NCBI GenBank assembly: GCA_017562135.1
Contig: QEYB01000921.1
Span: 124,001-188,000 of the forward strand
Source of the DNA: Dipylidium caninum
Lineage: Eukaryota; Platyhelminthes; Cestoda; Cyclophyllidea; Dipylidiidae
Direction: 5' to 3'
Length of the DNA stretch: 64,000 nt
Shown: piece by piece, positions 11,022 to 22,400 of the stretch
Position numbering within the stretch: the stretch's first letter is position 1
How the letters are laid out: every line of letters starts with the position of its first letter
Made by a program: the position numbers and the translations under genes
The notes under the pieces: generated by a model
Database searches by the model: none
The model's input: the letters and a program-made list of their open reading frames with translations, nothing else
Told to the model about the DNA's origin: nothing

Positions 11022-13311
11022 TGGCACAAGCTACTGAAAGGTAACAGCTTAATAAAAAATATAAAGTCCAATCGAATTAATTTAAATCACACAAGAAAGC
11101 AGAATTTTAAAGAAACGACCGGAAAAAGGGAGATATTTGAGAGTTACATTAGGTGAGGGCATTTCATCTGTCGTACATTGGAGTTACGATAAGAGAGAAT
11201 TTCGGGGTGATGCAGCTATCAGCAGTTACTGTGAAGCGATTATGGGACTGATTTACCAAACATCAGCGAAATACGCAAAAATAAGAGCGAGGATAAACAT
11301 GTATTAATGCAAAATAACAATGCGGTTTCGGAGACTAGCATTTAAGATTAGGAGCAAAAGGGTGAACTATGCAAATGGCGTTTAATGAGACTATGAACAA
11401 TTGTATAATGACTACTACTCCTTTTAGTTCGCAAGTGCATTATGGTTCATGAAGTCATTTTGTTGAGGGCACAACTTCCCTTGCACGTAAAAGTCGAAGG
11501 GCAAATATATAACAAATGCAAAAACGCCCGAAATTAAAATGGGAAACACCGTTAAAAAGGAGCACAACCATGGGAGCATAAATTGACGCCTACACCAGAA
11601 CACTAACTCACATCTAAACAGTGTAAACACCGTATAAGCACAGCGACGTTATCAAATAAATCTGAGTTGGTGAAGACGGAAGATAAGCATAGGGACAGTA
11701 GAACTTGAAAGAAAAACTTGCTCAATATATGAAGCAGATATTCTATTACTACGGCCGACCTAGGAAGTCACCGGAATACACCTCAAATGCCGTTAATTGG
11801 ACTTTACGGAGGATGTACGTCAAACAACCTTCGGACATGAAGCATAAATGACTTCAGCAAACAATAACATAATTTTTGCCAGTAATTTTCGCCAATCAAG
11901 ACTAACAATTTTTTCAGACGAACTATTTTGAATGTAAGGGCGGACTTGTAATTAAGTCTGTTGTCTCATTGTTAAGTCCGGGCTTAAATCGGCCACCAAA
12001 ACTCCATGAGTATCAATTACCAATTAATTTACCCGACTTAGTTAAGCTTGCAGAATAAACATTTAAGCCGTACGTCTCTTTCTTGTATGCAAACCTTCTG
12101 TTATACAATACTATTACAACTTAACATATACGTACGCGCTCACTTTTAGGGATGGGAAAAAAGAGTCTATAATAATATTTACTAAAAGTATCTCCTTCGG
12201 TGCCCATGAAAGTCAAAAACGCTTCCTATGCATCGTATCTTTCAGAACCCTTGAGGTTAAACTTTTATTTGCTTCATCGATTACGAACCGTGAAACCCCT
12301 GGTGGAGGCCATCACACAAATATGTGGCAGAGACCTGCCTGCCTTTCTACGAACCGACGTGTTGTCTCCACCGCGCTCATCCCTGCAAATGATTTACCAC
12401 CCCCCCGCCCCTCCCGTCTTTATTTGGGCGTTTACTTGCCCTTTCATTATGAAATAGTCTAGTCGAACAAGTACACATTATACAAGCCAAGCTTGGTATT
12501 TTCCGTTAGCCATTTTACTTGTAGAACACATACTGCTACCAAGACTCGTTAAATAACTGTCAACAATTAATCATTACAAATCTTCTTGCAGGTGGGATAT
12601 ATAATTAACCTAATTAACGAGATACAGAAGCCCAAGATAACAGACAGCAAATAAAGAACCGACCATAATGATCTTATTCGGGTCTGTTTGTTATATTAGT
12701 GAAATTTTACTCGAACACGAATGGTAAAGGATCATGACTCGGCAACTTTGTAGTTCTGTTAGAAAAGATTCTCCCATAAAAGCGTGACGAACAGGTTCAA
12801 TCAAGTTACCGTAAAGCGAATTAGAAGATCTCTGGTTGGCAATTGGCCTTTTCTCGCTATAATACGTCTGATATCGTGGCATTAAAAATTGTCACCAGAC
12901 CACGTCGACGGGGAAATCCAACTGGAGGTGGCTACTAGGATGAGGATTGTGCGATAATCGGTTGCTACGAGAAACTGCGCCTCTGAGGGAAGAAGGGGCA
13001 CTAATGAGCCCTTAGTAAAGCTCACTTGATGGCCACTTAAGTAGGCTGCGAATTCTTCCAGATCGAGAAGCCGAGGAAGATAATTCCAGACAGAGTCCAT
13101 TCGAGGTTAACTGGTTGCCAATGCTCACCCAGTTATGCCCAATTCTTCCCCACACGAGTTCACAAATAACTGGCCACACTCGCTTCACATGAAGCAATTA
13201 ATGGTTAATTATGACATAGAAATTTCTTTATTTTCTAATTACTTAATTTTGACCGAAGCAATTGAAAGATACTAATTGTGAATGTGAAACATTGGTGACG
13301 AGAATACGTTT
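11022..13311. other. intergenic, no gene seen
   Basis: AT-rich sequence between the zinc-finger gene promoter and the 3' end of the annexin gene. Short frames at 11424-11630, 12200-12457 and 12691-13197 lack protein family signals. No repeat array or RNA gene was recognised. Confidence 0.35.
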
Positions 13312-16300
13312 TTAGGATGCATTCAGCAACGTCAAGAGCAGTTTTTCGTAGTCGCCTGAAGTGTCACCCTTGATCCAGTCGATCAGACTCTTGTGGTCCT
13401 TGTCGAAGGCCTCCTTTATGTCCAACAAGTCAATCTACGGGAGATTATACAAACGCTTCTTCACTTCCAGCCAAAAAGTCAAGAACGTAACAATAGACAC
13501 CCTTGGTCATGCTTTAAGTGTAAATCGAATTAATGCCCATTTTGTGATGTATTTAGTAATTGGAAACGAATTGCTTCTATTTTGAACAAATACCTGGTGT
13601 AAAAGTAGTAAGTTTTAGCATTTTGCTAATTGTGCTTACTTTTGCCTTAATATCGAAATCTGACATCCCATTAACCCTCACCTATTTATGAAAACACTTC
13701 AGCGACCGTAGTAAATAACAAAATGAAAGGGAATGCAATTTCATCTTGAGGATATACCTCAGAGCGAAGGATAATGACTCTCATGAGGAGGAAATCGCGA
13801 GTTCCAAAGCCAACCATGGCGTGGTAGAGAGCTTCGGAGTAGAATTTTGGTCTGTTAACGGCGTGTTGAACTGGAATGAGAAGATAAAATGGTTGGTAGG
13901 GAGTTCAGACGGGCAAATGAATGATGACTCCGCCGCGGCGAAAGTGTAACTCACCCATAGCCATAAGTAAGGCACCAAATTCACCCTCAACAGCTTTCGA
14001 GAGGGCCGCAATGAGGGCTATGCCAGTTGCCTACAGTTCATCGAAAAGTGCCTCTTAGGCCTTTTTACACTCATTTACTGGTCTCTTCTAATTAAAATCG
14101 GTCATAACAATGAGACAGACTAAAGCCCACGGAAAATGCTCTGAAAAAAGTGAAATTTGCATGCGATGGAAGAAGGTGAACATGGACCAACCTTTTGGTA
14201 TTCTCTATCCATAGCTGCTATCTCCCAGGCATTTTTGCGTTGAAAAGCACTTAGGAGGGTAGAATCGAGTGCAGACTTTGGCCTTAAGATATCAAAAAAG
14301 CATAGTAGTGATTTAAAGAAATCAAGTTCCTTCAATAGAATACTTTAAAAAGACCATGTACTTCTCCAGCGCACTAATGATTTGTTTGACAGCTTGAGAA
14401 ACTTCGTTCTGGTTAACCATTACATCGCCACCCCTTTGCTGAATTTCTCGAAGCTGCTCCGGCGTTGGATCGAGATTTTCAGCTTTCAAAATCTGTAATA
14501 GCATCTTGCAGAAGTAGCCTGTTGTCTCAGAGCGAATATCCGTTTCCAAAGTGCGTTTCGGATCTAAGTGGGCAAGGGTTTTGTTAAAAGCACTGACACT
14601 TTATGGTATGCAGATATTCGATAAGTGAAGTCTACGCCATAAATTATAACAGATAAAAAAGTTCGGGAGAAGCCTTAATTTGGCAAGGATAGTCGGTAGC
14701 TTTGGATAGTATCATGACTGCGACAGTAAAGTTTAAATAAATCATCTGAGTAATTAAGAAGTTGAAGAGTTGGAATTTGTAAAGACATTTAGAGGGAGAC
14801 TTTTTAAGCACAAATCAGGGATACGAGGTCCAAGGGATAACGGTTATCAAGCGCTTAAGCACCACTAACATTTAGCGCCAAACGGTGTTCAGAATAAGAT
14901 CCCTTCTACTCATTAATGCCCCCCTTAAACTGGCAACGAGGGGACGCGAAATCGAAAGCCCCAAAAAAAACAAAAAATTCTTTCAACACACAAGGCTGTT
15001 TTCCTCCCCACAAACCTAAGATAATGTTTCCATTTAGAGTGGGGTTTCCATCACGAAGAAAACTGGGGCTTTTCCGAAGTCTACTTGGATGGTCATTGAA
15101 GGCCTCATCCCATTGGCCAGCTTGCCAGGCGAGTGGGAAACATGGTGACAACAATAACAACAACAATAAAGTTAATTTAATTATCGGATTTGTGCGTGTT
15201 CATCACGTCTGCTCGCCGGATTCGCACACACACACACACACACACACACACGGGGCGCCCCTGGCGCGGCAGAGCATGCGGAGCCGGTGGAGGCTGCTGC
15301 CACGAGATGTGAATTTTGGAGTTTAGTCGCATTACTCTGCCCCCACGCCACTATACAAGTGGAGGAAAAATAGGACCAGAGCTCACCTTTAATGCCCTTG
15401 TCACGGAGAACTGAAATATAAAAAAGATAGGGAATTGAAGACAAAATACTCCTGTGCCCTACTGGCTTTGATGAAGTGATTAGCATGTCAAATAGTAAAC
15501 CAAAGATTGCTTGTTTCTACCTCATAGAGTTCTTTGAAAGCTACCTGGAACCTACGTACACACTTTTTAAAACTGTTCTATGCAAAAAGAAGAAAAAAAA
15601 AACTAGACGGTGGGTTTAATAGCCTCCACCGAATTAGAATAAATGAGAATGGGTCCAAGTATGTTTGCACATACCATAAATGTAGGTTTGTTTGAGCTTC
15701 ACCAACTCGTCATTTGTGCACCCCACGATGATTTCGATGATGGTATTCTCGTTTGTGCCAACACCTTTCATTGCATAATAAAGGGACTTGGCCATCAAGT
15801 AGATGGGAGACTCGGTCAGAAGGATAGCACAATCCCTGAAGTGGCCACTCAACTCGGCGGAGAGATCATTTGCCAGTTCCTGCAGTTAAGTGTTTGCATT
15901 TAATGAGGGGGGGGGATGGGGGTGGGGGGACTAACAGTGCTTCCTAAATGCCTGTAAAGGCAAGGAAAAGCAGAAAAAACACTTGCACGAATTACTTGGA
16001 GAGAGGGAAGTAGACTTACCCGATCATACTTTCGCCTGAATTCTTCCACGATTTGGAGGCGTTCTCCGCTTGTTCTCCGACCCAAAATACTGATAATTGC
16101 TGCTTCATCCGTACCTGAACATTAAAAGCTCTTAGTAGACTGAAAAATGGCGTTAATTTACACTACGTAAACTGCAATAACTGCGGTCGAGAACCTACCC
16201 CAACAGCGCATGGATTTGCAAAGAGCTTCAACATCACTGCTTGCATTGAAGTTGGGGGTTGGTTTCACAGTAGGTCTGGAGGGTTTCCCATTGCAGTCGA

Positions 16301-16330
16301 AATACTGGCAGGGCGAACGCGTACTGTTGG
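13312..16330 (-). CDS. annexin
   Basis: A calcium-dependent phospholipid-binding annexin. Eight exons join in phase: 16330-16199, 16114-16020, 15879-15675, 14563-14344, 14282-14192, 14030-13955, 13870-13758 and 13434-13312 (TAA). They encode about 350 aa plus an unseen N-terminal exon (phase 1 entry; perhaps near 17.0 kb). Repeat I starts DVEALCKSMRCWGTDE. Repeat II has MKGVGTNENTIIEIIV and then DIRSETTGYF. Repeat III is degenerate, with no GxGT. Repeat IV has MVGFGTRDFLLMRVIILRSE and ends GDTSGDYEKLLLTLLNAS. Type II calcium sites (GxGT plus a distal acid) are therefore clear in II and IV, altered in I (CWGT) and lost in III. A long charged linker lies between II and III. Splice phases and frame are intact throughout. 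Annexins of parasites can be membrane-associated or secreted; no signal peptide is visible in the part seen. Confidence 0.93.
15225..15250. repeat. (CA)n microsatellite in annexin intron
   Basis: Thirteen uninterrupted CA dinucleotides inside an intron of the annexin gene, between the exons at 15675 and 14563. Confidence 0.95.
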
Positions 16331-16864
16331 CTGGAAAAGCAAGAGCATCACAGCACTACAGACGCCGCGACTTTACTCCAACTAGTTAGCATCTTCGCCA
16401 AAAATAATACCGAATTCTACAAAATCTCCGTAAGGTGCGTTTCTGATAGAATTGTCGTCAATGAATTTGTTATTTGGAGTTACGTGGAAGTGGGGCAAGA
16501 AAGGCACTCACACAGCTTTACGTCGAATAACAAAATGACTGCATCGGAACTCTTAACCAGCCATGTGAGCTTGATAGCACACAGTGTCAAAAACTCGCCT
16601 AAAAATAAAGGTCTTAAACTACAAGTTAAACTGTCACAGGAATACATAAACGACAAGGAGGGCTAAAGTGTTACACTAGTCGAATACGCAGCAAATGAAG
16701 AGAGCAGCGCTAGATGACATAGGCAACGGGGTTATTAGACTAGATTCCGGCTTACCCATCGCGGAAGACGCCTACAAGTGGGTGCGAACGAGAGGAGGCT
16801 CTGTGCCACACTGGCCTCCTCTCCGAGGCATCGTTAACCTTACGTGAACCCACACCTTCGGATC

Positions 16865-16880
16865 AGCCAATCAGAGCGCC
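16865..16880. promoter_or_regulatory. CCAAT-box element upstream of annexin
   Basis: The 16-mer AGCCAATCAGAGCGCC contains an extended CCAAT box of NF-Y type. It lies about 530 bp upstream of the first annexin exon seen. The identical 16-mer occurs at 54553-54568 just upstream of the GPCR. NF-Y binding is inferred from the CCAATCA core. Confidence 0.5.
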
Positions 16881-17726
16881 GCGTCGGCACACAATTGTTG
16901 TGTGCGAGGCGAGGAGCTCGAGTCCTCGCGAGACCTTGTAAAGCACTCGCCTCGTCTTCTCAAAGCGAGACACAACTTCAGACAATTCCTTTACTTCCGG
17001 GGCCAATATTCCCCCGAAAATACCTGAAAGTCTTATGACCGCACGAAATACATCGTCTCCGGTTCGGTCAGCATGTCGAGTTGGGTCCCAAAAGTGCTAC
17101 AAGAGAAAAGTGGAGTTAAGCAAAACTTAAAAAATAACCGACGAATAGTGAGTATGAGAAATTGAGCCAAGGAGAGGATAAAAGAACGGGGGAGTTGAAG
17201 TAAATGCAATGAAATTCCTACACGAGAGAGGAATTAATACTTCGGGCAGAAAATTGACATCCACCACCAATCTGGTAGAAAGAATAACTTAAATGACCGA
17301 ATTGCCACCCCACACAGAAATAACTCATTTTCAGGGAATAAAATTTACTCCAAAAAACAGTAGCAAGATGAAATAACTGGAAAAAGTTAAGATCAAATGA
17401 GAAGACAAAGGAAGAAGTAAACGAGTGTTAAGTAGACGTTAAATAACAAATGAAAAGTAGTCAAAGCCAAAAGTTATTTACTCCAAATCCTCGGCCTAAA
17501 ATAAAAGGAAGTCGTTTCAAATGGATTACATGCGAAATGACTGTTCGGATTGTTAAATGTACCTGGCTGATGCAGTTGTTAAAGCACCCACACGTACACC
17601 TTAGCGAAATATCCGCATACCTGCGGAGTTATTAAACACTTCGAGGCCAGAAGGTTGGCATACTCTTCTCGCATGACAAAGGCGAAATGGCTTTATCTAT
17701 ACTTGAGCTGCGGCGAAGCACACCCA

Positions 17727-17906
17727 GTGTGTGTGTGTGTGTGTATGTGTGTGAAGACAGAAACAGATAAACACTTGCACCATTGTAACAGATCAGAGGA
17801 GTGAAGGCACTTCAGGAGGAGGAGAAGTCAGTGTGGATGCTAAGCGTCGAATCAAATGCACACAGCGAGAGAGAGAGAGAGAGAGACGAGAGAGAGAGAG
17901 AGAGAA
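17727..17906. repeat. (GT)n and (GA)n microsatellites
   Basis: A GT-rich tract at about 17727-17753 and a GA tract at about 17866-17906, the latter interrupted once by CGA. Both are non-coding. Confidence 0.9.
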
Positions 17907-18599
17907 TGGGAACTGTTAGAGCGCTAAGGCCAATTCTGTATAACTATTGACCTCGGCAATAGCATCTGCGGGTTTCGAACTCAAACAGGGTGGATAAGTG
18001 GGTGAAACTCCTACACGAGGGGTACATAATTGTGTTTTTTTGTTGCATTAGAGCAAAAAAGGGGCAAAAAAAGTAATCACCATCAACGATGGGGACGTGT
18101 ATAGAGTGAGTAGAGTGAGATTGAGTAGTATGACAGGAGAGGATTTCTTAATTCAAGCTTTAATGAGCCCATCGGGGAGCTGTTTAAAAGTCTGTCTGAA
18201 AATGTCGGTCGGAAATGGCCTCAACTTACTAGAGATGACAAACGATAACAGGGAAAAAATCCAAGAGGGTTTTCCTCCTCTAGAAGGTGTTCCGCGCTCG
18301 AGTATGGCACAAATGCAAAAAAACTCATTACTGTGGAAAAGGAACACCTCAAAAGACAATGAGTAGTGCAGGTCCATGCACTCCTTGTGTAAGTCAGTCG
18401 TTAGCGAGAACGCTGGGGATCCAACAAAATATAACACCAAATTACCGTGGTGGCTTAAGGGTCCTCACAACTCAAAAAACTAGCACCTAAACTGGTGCAA
18501 TGACTGAGAAAACACGCGATCACGTAGACGGCTAAGGAGTGGCTGAGTGGGATGCAAGACATCGCAGCTGGTGGAGGAGGGAGACATGCACAACGCCTT

Positions 18600-18628
18600 G
18601 GGGGGGGGGGAGAGGGAGGGGGGGTGGG
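18600..18628. repeat. G-rich purine tract
   Basis: An impure poly-G tract (G runs of 7 to 11 broken by single A or T), non-coding. G-quadruplex formation is possible. Confidence 0.8.
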
Positions 18629-19497
18629 CGTTGGGAGGTCTCACGCGCGGTCCAAATGATGCAGTGGAGCATGTTGGTGCATCGAAAACTAACCAGAGAC
18701 AAGGCGCGGTCCAAAGTGGCAAACAAAGAAGGCGTCGCCCACGTTTCCCGATGTGAAGAGTCAGTTTTGGTTCAAATAGGTGATAGAAACCAGAAAACCT
18801 AGTACCGATGGTGAATGTTTAACACAAAACCCTCCAAAGTTCGGCAAGTAAGAGGCAGTGGAAATTAGCATCTCAGGATCTCACGAATATCCTGAGGATA
18901 GGCTCGGAAAAAAAGCCGTCTTTCATTTTCCCCAGCCTGATTAATGAGAATTTAAGGTTACTTACGTGGTTAACATGCAGAAGTTATTTGACGTAAATGA
19001 TAGCTTTTTGACACTGATATATACCGCTAGTTTTAACGAATAATACCATTTAGCATTTAGTATAATAGTTGTCGAGAGAGAATGTTGCGAGCCCTCATCT
19101 TGGACATGGAATATCGCCAAGATGGACAGATTAAATTGGACTTAAAGAAGTGGACACATGGAAGTGCATAATCGCCTGTGTCACAGACAACAAGAGTGTG
19201 AAAATTTGGCGGCTGCAAATTGTAGAAGTAATAAGTGTCTCCGTGACTGCATTCACCACAGGCACAGAACCGAGAGAGACGGAATGAATTTTGGCACGAC
19301 TAGGTGAGCACAAAATAAACGGCGCTTATTTAACTACCACACTTGAGTAAAGGGGTTACCGATCAAACTGAACGGAATGCGTCTGGATGACGAGGTTTTT
19401 TCACACGTACACACACATTTTTCTTCGGCAGTTTGTTAGGAACTGAGTATTCGAAGATTGCTTTGAAGCAGCTTCTCAGAGAGGCAAAACTCAGTCT

Positions 19498-22400
19498 TAC
19501 CAAATTGTCAATGAGTGACGGAAGTTGACTACAACGCGAATTCAATTCCGCCTCTGTTTGGATGCGTTTGATTGGGTCCCTGACGAGACGATCAGCTTCT
19601 TCCGTTGTCATTTTTACGCCATTCACGTCGAGATTACTAAGTGGTAGCGAAGTGATTCGTCTGGAAGGCGCGATCAAGACGATAATAACTTGTGGCGGGA
19701 GAGGGGGAGATCAATCAGTGGCCATACCGGTCGCAATGACTTCATTCCAAAAGCGAGTCGGTTATTCACAGCCTGAGTTGCCTCCAGATCGTCGCGCCAT
19801 TTGGACAGGAAAGACGTTGTACGCATTGGCCACATCGACGGACGGGCCTGACTCCAAGAGCCGCCTCCCGGTAGCCCCGGAGACACCGGATACAGTGGGG
19901 TCGAAGGAGTTCCGCTACCAGTGAATCGTCCCACAAGGCGGTAGATATGCTCCTCCATTTCACGACAAGCTGCAGAATAATTGCTTTTATAGTAATACGA
20001 CATTTATATTCATAAAGAAAAAGAATTCGGAGGTTGAGAGTGACTCGAAATTACGAGAGAGCGTGTCAAATTTCTTCAAAACACATACATATTGATAAGT
20101 AGAATTACAAAAATTTTATTGTTTAAGATTGATCGACAAACAGACTTTTTGTTAACATTGAATTAAGATACTACGGCGAGTAATTTTTTCTGAAAAAAAA
20201 AGGTGACAAAGATATATTTACTACCTTTTGAAATGAGACCAGACCGCAAGAGTTCCTTGAAATCACCAACAGGGTCGCTTGATCCTACTCTTCTGCCCTC
20301 ACCACTCGTCGTAGCAGTGTCCCTGCAGCGAGAGTGCGGGAGTGGCTGAGAAAATTCCTTTTAGGGTAAATAAATTGGCCATGAAGCAAGGATATCACTC
20401 ACTCTGCTTCCAAATCCAAACCGAACAAATCATTCGCCACAGTGCGCCTCAACTTCTGACGAGCTACTTGTTCATCCGCCTCCTCACCGGCGCGTTTCCG
20501 TGGAAGAATCGCAGTGGTACCTTCAGCAGGCGCAATCTCGGGCATCACACGGTTCAACTCGCGAAGAGCATGGCATAGTGATGAGGGGAATCCGAATCGC
20601 TTTTTAGTTCCCTCTCCACCGCACGGAGGACCTCCTTAAGACCGGGCAAAGCGTCTGGATCCAGAGATGGCCACCATTTGTTATCATGTCTTCCTGCGAT
20701 AAGACCTCTTTGCCCAGACCACGTTCAAGAATAAGATTGAAAAGGCGCCGATCCAAGGATTGGACACACTTTTTGAGTCGACAGAAGCTCCCAATCCCTG
20801 GTGTTTACTCCTAAAAAGTGTTGATTTTGTACTGATGGATTCAACGAGCGAAAGGGTGCCTCTCTGATGGGCTTTGTTTTATTCTCTTTTTATAAATATC
20901 ATGCTACACTTGAGGACCATCTTGTCTCAACGGCAAGAGTCTCGCATTAATGATGGAAGAGACATAAAAAAAAGAAGAAGAAGGATTTAAAATCCACGGT
21001 TTTCAATTCAATGTGCCTGTTCACCCAGGTTTCATCGGGTGTTAATATCCCAGGCAGCTCGATGAGAGGGAAAAGCTCAATTAGTATGACCGGTTTCAGT
21101 ATAAGAAAGCACCTCTTGTCTTTAAAAGGCAAGGTGGTTTAGTTAAGCATACATCACTTATTTTGGTGCATCTTGCCTTCTTAATCTCCTGGATGATGCG
21201 AATACAGCACAAGCAGCCCTGACACAACATTCAACAACAAAAAAAACGTGTCAGATGACTTTACGGGTCATTTTTGGCGTCTTTGTCTCCCGAGTCACCG
21301 CAATTGTTGTCGCTGTCGTCGCGTTCAACATCAAGCATCATTGTCGATATAAAGGCTTCCATGGCAGAGATCTGCTCTTCGCTGGGTTGAAACCTCGACC
21401 CTGTTCGATTGGACCAAGATTTTGTCTCGACCTCCTTCTTCTCATCCTCCTCAGATCCGACGGACTCGACAACGGGGAGACTAGGAAATGTAAAGGAGCG
21501 AATGTCCTCCCGAAATGCCAAGTCGTGGATAGATTAGACCGGGTCCCGAAGAGTCAATGCTACCAAAACCAAAACGCATATGGAGTCAAGTTGACGGTTT
21601 AAACATATCCAATTAGGCGAATTAAAAATAACTTGTAGTGAGCACATTAACCAAGTAATTGTACCGTGAAATGAAAAGGGAGTCGTCACATTTAACAGAG
21701 AAGTCTTTTTAACAAGTTTATTAGCAATCCCTAAACTACTATTCTATTTCGAAGCAATTAACCTGTCTTGTCTTGGAAAATAATGGCTCATAATTGAATC
21801 AGGGGACCTCATATCTCACACAAAAACTGTGACGCAATGTTTATTAAAATGGAGAAAAATCACAAATGTCCTAAGCTCGGACGATCTAGAAATTTACTCA
21901 ATTTCTAAATTTCTGCATCATCTACTAACCAATCAACTTCCCACACTCGAGATTTCACTAGAAAAAGATTCGCTTTCAGCAATAGGAAAGACGCAAAAAA
22001 AAATAAAATACTAAAAATTGACTAGCATTAGGTTTTCCAACGTACTTGGGTATCAGGACTCCAAGCGCCGGTGGCGATGCTCTCGAATAAACACGTCTCA
22101 CCAACGCAACCGAATCCGACTCGACAAGAGCTTGAACCAACGCCGCCACGCCGAGGGATGCAGAATCTGGGGGCTACTCAATTTTAAAAGTAAAAAGAAT
22201 CTGGTAACGGATGAAAATGAAGTCATGCGAGGTCTTGAAGACGTACCACATCACGAGAGGAATGCTTTGCCTCTGTTTCGGTAGGAGAATCGGCAATGAA
22301 ATACAGGACACTGTCGCCGACATAGGTGTTTGGTTTGATCTACAAAAGTGGCGAATCGTGATATGTTGGAGTATCAGACAAATGCGAATTTGAAATGTGG

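Larger units (their letters stand above)
16331..19497. other. annexin upstream region with simple repeats
   Basis: This lies between the first annexin exon seen and the last Ku80 exon seen. It holds a CCAAT-type element, (GT)n, (GA)n, a G-rich tract and small frames without motifs. The annexin first exon and promoter should be here. A short ATG-containing segment near 17075-17040 on the minus strand is a possible first exon but cannot be confirmed. Confidence 0.4.

Noticed and set aside
17960..17995. T-loop-like string (TTCGAA context) suggesting a tRNA
   Set aside because: The flanking bases do not pair to form a T-arm, and no A-box or acceptor stem is present at the right distance.
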